Source of the DNA: an uncultured bacterium
GTDB taxonomy: Bacteria > Cyanobacteriota > Vampirovibrionia > Gastranaerophilales > Gastranaerophilaceae
DNA: 13,099 nucleotides
Assembly (NCBI GenBank): GCA_902803265.1
Contig: CADCPD010000051.1
Coordinates: forward strand, 1 to 13,099
Direction: 5' to 3'
Under the pieces are notes generated by a model. The model was given only the letters and a program-made list of their open reading frames with translations. It did not search any database and had not been told where the DNA came from. The translations under genes and the position numbers were made by a program. Below are positions 1 to 7,241 of this stretch, piece by piece. The stretch's first letter is position 1; every line of letters starts with the position of its first letter.

Positions 1-612
1 AATCAATATGCACCTAAAATGTATCATGAACTTGTTTCACCATTAACTGATGAAATAACAGAACTTCCTCAAATAAATGTTGAACCCCAAGAAAAAATTG
101 AAAATTCAATACTTATCCATCCGGGGGTAAGCCAAATGAGTATACAAAAGGGTATTATAAAAACCGTTGATGCAAAAACTTGGGCAAAAGTTTTAAAACT
201 TTTGGCAGAAAAAGGAAAACATGTAATTTTAACAGGCGGTCCGGATGATAAAGAATGTATTGAAATAATAAAAAAAGAATGTGGAACTTTTGATTACGAT
301 GACTATACAAAAGGACAAATTAAAAATTTAAAGGATTTAGCTGTATTGATTGGTAAATCTGAAAAATTCATTTGTTCTGATTCTGCACCATTACATATAG
401 CGGTATCCCTACAAACAAGGACTTATGCGATATTCGGTTCAACTGATGACAAAAAATTAATTCCGCAAAAAGATTTTATAACAGCAATAAAATCAAAAAA
501 ACAATGTCCGCTAGCTCCATGCCTTTGGGAAAAAAGACAAACATCTTGCAAAGAATTGTCATGTTTAGATATTTCAGCAGAAGAAATAGTTGAAATTGTA
601 ACAAATTCGTAA
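1..612 (+). CDS. Glycosyltransferase family 9 (heptosyltransferase-like), 5' truncated
   Basis: The reading frame is open back to base 1, so this is the C-terminal part of a longer gene; the ATG at 19 is probably internal. The fragment carries the GT-B C-terminal domain of family GT9, the ADP-heptose:LPS heptosyltransferase type. Visible motifs are HPG after a hydrophobic strand (about bases 118-126), GGPDD (about 235-249), DSAPLHIA (matching the family's DSGPMHIA) and FGSTD (family FGPTD). The tail has the spaced cysteines CPLAPC...C...C followed by an I-rich helix, common at the end of these enzymes. By family, it adds a sugar to the lipopolysaccharide core on the cytoplasmic face of the inner membrane, which supports a Gram-negative envelope. 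The exact sugar donor and acceptor cannot be read from the fragment. It stops 139 nt before the next gene. Confidence 0.85.
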   Translation, partial: NQYAPKMYHELVSPLTDEITELPQINVEPQEKIENSILIHPGVSQMSIQKGIIKTVDAKTWAKVLKLLAEKGKHVILTGGPDDKECIEIIKKECGTFDYDDYTKGQIKNLKDLAVLIGKSEKFICSDSAPLHIAVSLQTRTYAIFGSTDDKKLIPQKDFITAIKSKKQCPLAPCLWEKRQTSCKELSCLDISAEEIVEIVTNS

Positions 613-692
613 CATGTAAAACCATGACTATAACCGATTTTTACGGAGAAAGTATTGAAGAAATAGCGTAAAATATGCAATGGCAATTTTTA

Positions 693-701
693 TGCTATAC
701 T
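693..701 (+). promoter_or_regulatory. Extended -10 promoter for the glucan phosphorylase gene
   Basis: TGCTATACT is a good extended -10 element (TGn plus TATACT at 696-701), about 50 nt before the ATG at 752. No convincing -35 box lies 16-18 bp upstream, as is normal for extended -10 promoters. The same TTTATGCTA core recurs upstream of the gene at 2687. Confidence 0.5.
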
Positions 702-751
702 GGTAGTGAATTTTAAATTAAATGTATTAGTGAAAGAAAGGTTAGAAAATT

Positions 752-2446
752 ATGCCATTACCAAAAGTCGCATATTTCTCAATGGAAATAGCATTAGATC
801 AATCTCTAAGTACATACTCTGGAGGTTTAGGATTTTTAGCAGGTTCTCATATGTTATCTGCAGGATATTTACAATTACCGATTGTAGGTGTAACAATGTT
901 ATGGTCTTACGGTTATTATGACCAACGTATTGATCACAACGGTCAAGTAGAAGTTGCATATATCAGAAAATACTATGATTTCTTAACAGATTTGGGTATT
1001 TCAACAGAAATTGATATATTCGGAGAAAGAGTAAAAGTAAAAGCTTATAAAGTAGAACCTGAATTATATGGTTCTTGTCCTGTTTACTTATTAACAACAG
1101 ATGTTGAAGGAAACAGCGACTGGGCAAGAAGCATTTCACACAGATTATATGACGGAAATGAAAGAATAAGAATTGCACAAGAAGTTGTACTTGGTGTTGG
1201 CGGGGTAAGAATACTTCAAAAAGCTGGTTTCAAATTTGAAGTTATCCACATGAACGAAGGTCACGCTCTTCCTGCAGCATTTGAATTATTAAAACAAGCA
1301 AAAGGTGACTTGGAAGCAGTTAAAAAACAAACTGTATTTACAACACACACACCTGTTGCAGCCGGAAACGAAGTACACTGGGTAGATACATTAATGGAAG
1401 GTGGATTCTTCCAAGGCGCATCAAGAGAAACAGCGGTAGCATTAGGAGGAGAAAACTTCTCATTAACAGTTGCAGCTTTAAAAATGAGCCGTATTGCAAA
1501 CGCTGTATCACAATTACACGGTCTTGTATCTAACAAAATGTGGGAACACGTTGAAGGAAGATGCCCAATTCGTGCCATCACTAACGCCGTAAACTTACAT
1601 TACTGGCAAGATACAAGAGTTAAAGGTGAAAAGACATTCTCTCAATTACTTGCAGCTAAAAAAGAAATGAAAGCTTCATTATTCAAATATGTTGCAAACG
1701 TTGCAGGTAAGAGATTTGATCCTGATGTATTAACAATTACATGGGCAAGAAGATTTGCTGATTACAAACGTGCTTGGTTAATCTTGATGGATAATGACAG
1801 AATCATGAAATTACTTAACGATAATAAAATTCAAATTATTTTCGCAGGTAAATTCCATCCGGATGATGTTATGGGCAGAGAAATGTTTAACAAATTATTA
1901 AACCGTTCTCACTCAATGAAAAATGTAGTTGTATTACCAGGTTATGAATTACAATTAAGTAAAAAATTAAAAATGGGTTCTGATATTTGGTTAAATACAC
2001 CTCTAAGACCATTTGAAGCGTCAGGTACATCAGGTATGAGTGCTAACGCAAATGGTACACTTCACTTATCTATTTTCGACGGATGGACAGTTGAAGGTAC
2101 ATTCAACGGAATAAACGGTTACACTGTTGAATACGAAGGATTGGATGATGATATTCCATGGGAAGAAAGACACTGGAAAGACCATGAATATATTATGAAT
2201 ACAATCGAAAACGAAATCATTCCTACTTATTATGATAACAAAGAAGAATGGGCAAGAATGATGAGACAAGCAATCAGAACAGCAGAAGCATATTTCAATT
2301 CTGACCGTATGGTTATTGAATACTACAACAGAATTTATCGTTCAATCGCTCACGGTGATTTAAGCGAAAATGATGACGGAAAAGAAAAGAAATATATCAA
2401 TACAAAACCAACATTTGATGCTTGGAAATACGCAAATATCAAATAA
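752..2446 (+). CDS. Alpha-glucan phosphorylase family protein (GT35, short form) lacking the PLP lysine
   Basis: The 564-residue protein resembles the short alpha-glucan phosphorylases, which release glucose-1-phosphate from glycogen or maltodextrin in the cytoplasm. The start is supported by AAAGG about 10 nt upstream and a typical N-terminus (VAYFSMEIAL). Family motifs in order are HMNEGHA (166-172), TTHTPVAAGNE (197-207), the phosphate-site segment ARRFADYKR (332-340), FAGKFHP (364-370) and DIWLNTP (411-417), then EASGTSGM (422-429). In canonical enzymes this last motif is followed by the lysine that forms the Schiff base with pyridoxal phosphate (GMK or GNMK). Here the residue is Ser430 (codon AGT at 2039-2041). 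The fold is otherwise intact and the gene has its own promoter and terminator, so it is not a decaying pseudogene. Related lysine-less sequences may exist in other phyla. The activity may therefore be non-canonical, PLP-independent or regulatory. Family assignment is firm; activity is uncertain. Confidence 0.88.
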   Translation: MPLPKVAYFSMEIALDQSLSTYSGGLGFLAGSHMLSAGYLQLPIVGVTMLWSYGYYDQRIDHNGQVEVAYIRKYYDFLTDLGISTEIDIFGERVKVKAYKVEPELYGSCPVYLLTTDVEGNSDWARSISHRLYDGNERIRIAQEVVLGVGGVRILQKAGFKFEVIHMNEGHALPAAFELLKQAKGDLEAVKKQTVFTTHTPVAAGNEVHWVDTLMEGGFFQGASRETAVALGGENFSLTVAALKMSRIANAVSQLHGLVSNKMWEHVEGRCPIRAITNAVNLHYWQDTRVKGEKTFSQLLAAKKEMKASLFKYVANVAGKRFDPDVLTITWARRFADYKRAWLILMDNDRIMKLLNDNKIQIIFAGKFHPDDVMGREMFNKLLNRSHSMKNVVVLPGYELQLSKKLKMGSDIWLNTPLRPFEASGTSGMSANANGTLHLSIFDGWTVEGTFNGINGYTVEYEGLDDDIPWEERHWKDHEYIMNTIENEIIPTYYDNKEEWARMMRQAIRTAEAYFNSDRMVIEYYNRIYRSIAHGDLSENDDGKEKKYINTKPTFDAWKYANIK

Positions 2447-2470
2447 TCTTTGATAGTAAAATAATAAATA

Positions 2471-2505
2471 AAAAATGGTTTCTATTAAAAATAGAAACCA
2501 TTTTT
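2471..2505 (+). terminator. Rho-independent terminator of the phosphorylase gene
   Basis: A perfect 15-bp inverted repeat (2471-2485 with 2491-2505) encloses the 5-nt loop TAAAA and ends in TTTTT. It starts 25 nt after the stop codon. The flanking A and T runs make it plausible in both directions. Confidence 0.9.
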
Positions 2506-2606
2506 ATATGAATTTTGCATGCCAAAATCGCATATTTAGTACTTTAATGTGATATGTTCAATAGTTTGTAAATTATTAATAATAAAAATTTACGTTATGA
2601 AATATT

Positions 2607-2637
2607 TTGAACTCACGACCAAAATTTATGCTAAATT
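2607..2637 (+). promoter_or_regulatory. Probable promoter of the winged-helix/DUF262-like gene string
   Basis: TTGAAC (2607-2612) resembles a -35 box. TGCTAAATT (2629-2637) resembles an extended -10, with TTTATGCTA in common with the promoter at about 696. The 19-bp spacing is longer than ideal, so the extended -10 is the stronger evidence. It lies about 50 nt before the ATG at 2687, after the terminator at 2471-2505. Confidence 0.4.
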
Positions 2638-2686
2638 ATTAGTATAGAGATTAGAAATTTTAATCAGAACTTTGTTAGGAGAGTAC

Positions 2687-3304
2687 ATGCCGGAATATTT
2701 AACGAAAGAAGAGATTAAACAATGGAGAAGTTCATTGGAAAAAATCACTTTAGAAGAATTTGCGAAAAGATTGGGAAAACAAATAGAAGAAGAAAAACAT
2801 ACAAATGATTTAGTTGATATAGTAATGAAAGGACAAACAAGTTCTTCTGTTACAACTTCAAGAATAGACAGAACAAGTATAATGGAAAGAATTTCTACAA
2901 CTTCTCAAAAAGCTATGAAACTTGAAAGAGAAGTTGAACCTAGTGTTTATTCATCAAAAGTTGAAAAACATGTAGAGGTAAAATCAGAAAAAATTGCTGA
3001 AGTTGCAAAAACTGCAGTAAAAAAAGAAATTGAAAAAAGCACAGTAAAACCAATAATTAAACAACAAGTTAGTGTTGATAATTCAGGTTATGAATTTAAA
3101 AAACCTCTTACAGAAAGAGAACAAATGGTATTTAACTATTTTCTTGAAAATAAAAATTCTGTAGTATTCGCTAAAGATTTAGCAACACTTTTAAATTTAC
3201 CAAGAGATTATGTATACAAATACATAAAAACATTAAGAGCAAAAATAGAAGGAGATAATTTAAAGAACGCAGAAAGCGGCGGATTTATATTATCTGATAA
3301 ATAA
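2687..3304 (+). CDS. Unknown protein with charged linker and C-terminal winged-helix-like domain
   Basis: I do not recognise this 205-residue protein as a named family. The start is set at ATG 2687 because AGGAG (2677-2681) lies 5 nt upstream; an in-frame TTG at 2672 lies before that Shine-Dalgarno and is unlikely. Residues 1-47 form a charged helical N-terminal region. Residues 50-135 are low-complexity and Ser/Thr/Lys/Glu/Val-rich, probably a flexible linker. Residues 141-203 (LTEREQMVFNYFLENKNSVV...LATLLNLPRDYVYKYIKTLRAKI...GGFIL) have the helix-helix-helix-wing layout of a winged helix, with the likely recognition helix around 172-185. There is no signal peptide or membrane segment. It is separated by a single base from the downstream DUF262-like gene, so the two are almost certainly co-translated and may work together. 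A DNA-binding or adaptor role is inference. Confidence 0.7.
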   Translation: MPEYLTKEEIKQWRSSLEKITLEEFAKRLGKQIEEEKHTNDLVDIVMKGQTSSSVTTSRIDRTSIMERISTTSQKAMKLEREVEPSVYSSKVEKHVEVKSEKIAEVAKTAVKKEIEKSTVKPIIKQQVSVDNSGYEFKKPLTEREQMVFNYFLENKNSVVFAKDLATLLNLPRDYVYKYIKTLRAKIEGDNLKNAESGGFILSDK

Positions 3305-3305
3305 T

Positions 3306-4418
3306 ATGGTAATTGAAAAATCAAGTATATTAAAAGTTTTAAGTAAGACAGAAACGTTGTATGTAGCAGATTATAATGATACATACGGCGTTTCTACTAA
3401 TATGATAAGAAAACTTTTTCAATTTTCGGGTTTCGGAAAATCTTTAAATCTTGGTAATATAGTTCTTGAACAAGTTGCAGATAAAGAATATATAGTTGTC
3501 GAAGGTATTCAAAAACTTGTAACCCTTAGCTTGATTTTATTTGCTTTATGTGAATGTTATAAACAAACTAATACAGCTAACGAAGAAGCTATATCAAAAA
3601 TATACGAAAGATATTTGTTAGGTAAATATGGTGTTAAGCTTCATTTAAACGATGTAAATAAAGATATTTATGAAAAAATTATATACAAAGAACGATTAAC
3701 TGATGAAGAAAAAGAAAATCCGTTATTTGTTGTATTACATAAATTTTGGGAAGAAATAAAAAAAGAATGCATTTCTGCTAACGAATTATACAAACTTCTT
3801 AAAGCTATAGATTGTTATATTATACAGATAAAACCTGGTGAGGGTTTGGATTTTTATTATAATTTAAATAAAAACAACAGCAGACTCGATACTATAAAAT
3901 TAATTCGTTCATACCTAAAAAGGATGAATGAACCATTATTGTATATTTGGGATGAAATGGTTAATAAATATATCGAATTAGATATTTATGATATGTTAAA
4001 ACCATTTATTAAAGACTTTCTAAGTATTCAAAATTCAAAAGTAAGTATATATGATGCTGAAGTTTTTGCGTTTTTCACAGCATATTATGAAGATGCAACA
4101 GTAAACAAAACTCCTGAGTTTGTTCTAAAAAATATAAAAGAGTTTTCTGAAAGATATATAAAAATGATTACTTTGGATTTTGAATATTTTGACATAAGAA
4201 AAAAATTCAGCCTTATAAACGAAATCGATGGTCAAGTCGCTTATCCGTATCTGTTAGAAGTTTTGACTGATTATGAGAATAATAAACTAAGTACGGATGC
4301 ATTAAATTTAATTTTAAAAACAGTATATGATTATCTATATAGAGGTAATACTTTTGATTTTGCAAGACTAAGTGAATTAATTAATCAACGCTTAGTTTTA
4401 AGAAATATCCAATTTTAG
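3306..4418 (+). CDS. DUF262 (GmrSD-like) family protein with degenerate catalytic motifs
   Basis: The 370-residue protein keeps the scaffold of the DUF262 domain of GmrSD/type IV restriction proteins, a ParB-like nuclease/NTPase fold. LGNIVLEQ (49-56) and VVEGIQKLVTLSLIL (64-78) align with the family's LGsii...IDGQQRLTTL segment. KLHLNDVNKDIYEKII (111-126) matches the usual kLxlxxxDxxxF block. FYYNLNKNNSRLDTIKLIRSYL (183-204, 22 residues) matches the iFexlNxrGxxLsxxDLixnyL block. The active-site motifs are altered: DGQQR has become EGIQK, and the N-terminal IPxYQRxYxW has become VADYNDTYGV (20-29). I see no C-terminal HNH (DUF1524) domain. ATG 3306 is 1 nt after the previous stop and has no clear Shine-Dalgarno, which implies translational coupling. 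It is probably a domesticated, non-nucleolytic derivative; its function is unknown. Confidence 0.72.
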   Translation: MVIEKSSILKVLSKTETLYVADYNDTYGVSTNMIRKLFQFSGFGKSLNLGNIVLEQVADKEYIVVEGIQKLVTLSLILFALCECYKQTNTANEEAISKIYERYLLGKYGVKLHLNDVNKDIYEKIIYKERLTDEEKENPLFVVLHKFWEEIKKECISANELYKLLKAIDCYIIQIKPGEGLDFYYNLNKNNSRLDTIKLIRSYLKRMNEPLLYIWDEMVNKYIELDIYDMLKPFIKDFLSIQNSKVSIYDAEVFAFFTAYYEDATVNKTPEFVLKNIKEFSERYIKMITLDFEYFDIRKKFSLINEIDGQVAYPYLLEVLTDYENNKLSTDALNLILKTVYDYLYRGNTFDFARLSELINQRLVLRNIQF

Positions 4419-4483
4419 TATGTTTTAAAAAATTTTAGAACAAATATAAGTAAAATAAACAATAAAAAAAGAAGGAAATAGAA

Positions 4484-6367
4484 ATGAATAAAAGCCAATC
4501 AACAGGAATGTATGTAATATTGGGGATAATGATTTTAGCATTTGTATCAATGTTATTTTCCGGACCAACAACAAATACTCAAGATTTGACATATACAAAC
4601 TTTATACAAAAAGTAGAAACTGGAGAAATCAAGAGCGTTGAAATTGACAAAGATTTTTTAATTGCTCAACCAGTAAAACAACCTGAGCAAACAGAAAAAG
4701 AAAAAAAAGCTCCAAAACCTATATACGGAGAGTTAAAAAAAGCAACCTTACAATATAAAGTTTTAATTCCTCAAGGTTCTGACATATTAAAGAAATTAGA
4801 GGACAATAATGTAATAATAGAAGTTAAAAAACCAAGTGAATCATCTCAAATATTTAGTGTATTAGGTTCTTTGATACTACCATTGCTATTTATTATTTTC
4901 TTAATAATAATGGCAAGAGGATTATCAGCAGGCGGCTCTCAAGCAATGTCATTTGGTAAAAGCAAAGCAAAATTACTTTTAGACAGCAAAGTAAAAGTAA
5001 CATTTGACGATGTCGCAGGTATTGATGAGGAAAGAAAAGAACTTGAAGAAATAGTAGATTTCTTAAAGAACGGTGAAAAATATATAAAACTTGGTGCGAA
5101 AATACCAAAAGGTGTTTTATTAATCGGTTCACCCGGAACAGGTAAAACTTTGATGGCAAAAGCTGTAGCTGGAGAAGCAGGAGTTCCGTTCTTCTCTATA
5201 TCAGGTTCAGACTTTGTAGAAATGTTCGTTGGTGTTGGTGCAAGCCGTGTAAGAGATTTATTTGAACAAGCCAAAAAACATCAACCTTGTATAATATTTA
5301 TCGATGAAATTGATGCTGTAGGTCGTCAACGTGGAGCAGGTCTTGGCGGTGGACATGACGAAAGAGAACAAACATTAAACCAATTACTTGTTGAAATGGA
5401 TGGCTTTGATGAAACAACAAATATTATCGTAATCGCAGCAACAAACAGACCTGATATTCTTGATAATGCTCTTTTAAGACCAGGTAGATTTGATAGACAA
5501 ATTGTTATAAATAGACCTGACATTTTAGGCCGAGAACAAATCTTAGAAGTTCATGCAAAAAATAAACCTTTAGCGAGCGAAGTTGATTTAAAAGTTTTGG
5601 CAAAACGTACTCCGGGCTTTACAGGTGCAGATTTGCAAAATTTATTAAATGAAGCTGCATTGCTTGCTGCAAGACATGATAAAGAAAAAATTGAAATGGA
5701 AGATTTGGAAGAAGCTATTGATAAAGTAATAGCAGGACCTGAAAAGAAAAGCCGTATTATATCAGATTCTGAAAAAGAAAATACAGCTTATCACGAAGTA
5801 GGACACGCATTACTTTCAAAATTATTAAACAATTGCGATCCGCTTCATAAAGTTTCAATAATTCCTAGAGGAATGGCTCTTGGTGTTACTTTAACATTAC
5901 CTGAAAAAGACCATTTAACAATGAAAAAAGTCCAATTATTAGACAGAATAACAATGACTCTTGGAGGCCGTGTTGCAGAAGAAATAATTTATGGAAAAGA
6001 CTTTATTACAACAGGAGCATCAAATGACCTTGAAAAAGTTACTTCCTTAGCGAGAAATATGGTAACAAAATACGGTATGAGTGAAAAATTAGGAAATCTT
6101 GCTTACGGTAAAAGTGAAGACCACGTATTTATGGGACGTGATTTCGGTCACACAAGAGATTATTCTGAAGAAATTGCTGCAGAAATTGATAATGAAGTTC
6201 AACGAATAGTAAATGAACAATATGAAATTGCAAAAACTCTTTTAACTCAAAATCAAGATATGCTTGAACAAATATCTAAAGCTCTATTAGAAAGAGAAAC
6301 TTTAGACGAAAAAGAATTTGATGAGTTAATGGAAAAAATTAAAGATGAAAGAAACTTGTACATGTAA
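4484..6367 (+). CDS. ftsH: ATP-dependent zinc metalloprotease FtsH
   Basis: This is the membrane-anchored AAA+ protease that extracts and degrades damaged membrane proteins and some regulators. It has 627 residues, within the normal range. Two transmembrane segments (about 9-26 and 123-143) flank a periplasmic domain. The AAA module has Walker A GSPGTGKT (215-222; the usual second residue is P), the pore motif FVG (248-250), Walker B IIFIDEID (270-277) and the second region of homology (about 321-338). The protease domain has HEVGH (437-441) and the third zinc ligand in ASNDLEKV (Asp515). The start is supported by AAGGA about 7 nt upstream. It follows the DUF262-like gene by 65 nt without an obvious terminator. 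Its 3' end overlaps the next gene by 23 nt, an unusual neighbour for ftsH. Confidence 0.97.
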   Translation: MNKSQSTGMYVILGIMILAFVSMLFSGPTTNTQDLTYTNFIQKVETGEIKSVEIDKDFLIAQPVKQPEQTEKEKKAPKPIYGELKKATLQYKVLIPQGSDILKKLEDNNVIIEVKKPSESSQIFSVLGSLILPLLFIIFLIIMARGLSAGGSQAMSFGKSKAKLLLDSKVKVTFDDVAGIDEERKELEEIVDFLKNGEKYIKLGAKIPKGVLLIGSPGTGKTLMAKAVAGEAGVPFFSISGSDFVEMFVGVGASRVRDLFEQAKKHQPCIIFIDEIDAVGRQRGAGLGGGHDEREQTLNQLLVEMDGFDETTNIIVIAATNRPDILDNALLRPGRFDRQIVINRPDILGREQILEVHAKNKPLASEVDLKVLAKRTPGFTGADLQNLLNEAALLAARHDKEKIEMEDLEEAIDKVIAGPEKKSRIISDSEKENTAYHEVGHALLSKLLNNCDPLHKVSIIPRGMALGVTLTLPEKDHLTMKKVQLLDRITMTLGGRVAEEIIYGKDFITTGASNDLEKVTSLARNMVTKYGMSEKLGNLAYGKSEDHVFMGRDFGHTRDYSEEIAAEIDNEVQRIVNEQYEIAKTLLTQNQDMLEQISKALLERETLDEKEFDELMEKIKDERNLYM

Positions 6368-7241
6368 TTTTGAATTTAGTCAAAATATACGTGAAATAGA
6401 TTTTAACGGAATAAAAATAGGCGGTGATAAATCTTTCTTTTTCTTAAAAGAAAACGAAAACACATCAAAGCCTGTTTTTGTTTTGGAAATAAACATTTTT
6501 AATCCTGAACAATGTTCTCATATTGTGAAAGATGTTTATGGAGAATTTTTTGAAAATAAAATTGAATTAATAAAACAAGCTCAAACATCTGATTGCGATA
6601 TTTTAGGACTTAAATTTAATATTGAAAATATTAATCAAACAAAAGAAGCCTGCGAGTTACTAAAAACATTATTACCTCATATAACAAAACCTCTAATGAT
6701 ACGGGGAACAAATATTTCTGATACAGATAAAGTTCTAATTCCCGAATTAATAAAAATCCTTGATAGAAAAAGCTTAATCGCATTTGCCAATGAATACACA
6801 TATAAAGAAATAGTACCACTTGTCATAAAAGGTAATCATATCTTAGTAATTCGTACCCCGATAGATGTGAACAAATTAAAGGAAATGAATTTAACAACTT
6901 CACAAATGGGTCTGGATTTAAATAAAATTATTATAGATACAGATACGGGCGGATTAGGTTACGGTTTGGAATATGGTTACAGCATTATGGAAAGAGTAAA
7001 AATTGCAGGATTAAACGGCAATATAATGTTAAATATGCCAATAATATCGTTTTGCAGTGAAGAGAGTTTAAAAACAAAAGAAGCTTCAAGCGATATGCTA
7101 AATAGAAATTATGGCGAACTTAAACAAAGAACAAAGATGATAGAAGTTGTAACTGCAAGTGCAGTTATATCTGCCGGAGCGAACGTAATAGTCCTTAATC
7201 ATCCTGATAGTATCTCAATATTGAAAGGGTTAGTAGAATGA
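6345..7241 (+). CDS. acsD: Corrinoid iron-sulfur protein small subunit (acetyl-CoA synthase delta-type)
   Basis: This 298-residue protein matches the CFeSP small subunit (AcsD/CdhD), a TIM barrel that pairs with the large subunit and helps hold the corrinoid that carries a methyl group. The strongest blocks are IRTPIDVNKLKEMNL (169-183), KIIIDTDTGGLGYGLEY (194-210), SIMERVKIAGL (213-223) and the C-terminal EVVTASAVISAGANVIVLNHPDS (267-289, 23 residues). The length is close to the usual size of about 310. The N-terminal third is more diverged. ATG 6345 lies 23 nt inside the end of ftsH, and no other in-frame start fits, so translation is probably coupled. Its stop (TGA 7239-7241) overlaps the next start as ATGA. 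In acetogens this pair serves the Wood-Ljungdahl pathway, but no other gene of that pathway is in the window. Confidence 0.88.
   Translation: MKETCTCNFEFSQNIREIDFNGIKIGGDKSFFFLKENENTSKPVFVLEINIFNPEQCSHIVKDVYGEFFENKIELIKQAQTSDCDILGLKFNIENINQTKEACELLKTLLPHITKPLMIRGTNISDTDKVLIPELIKILDRKSLIAFANEYTYKEIVPLVIKGNHILVIRTPIDVNKLKEMNLTTSQMGLDLNKIIIDTDTGGLGYGLEYGYSIMERVKIAGLNGNIMLNMPIISFCSEESLKTKEASSDMLNRNYGELKQRTKMIEVVTASAVISAGANVIVLNHPDSISILKGLVE

Noticed and set aside
624..671. Short frame MTITDFYGESIEEIA after the glycosyltransferase
   Set aside because: It has only 15 codons, no Shine-Dalgarno, and sits upstream of the phosphorylase promoter. It looks coding-like but cannot be supported as a gene or leader peptide.
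2519..2540. CCAAAATCGCATATTT resembling the start of the phosphorylase gene (CCAAAAGTCGCATATTT at about 760)
   Set aside because: The exact shared block is about 10 bases, which is expected by chance in AT-rich DNA of this length; there is no further similarity to suggest a duplication or att site.
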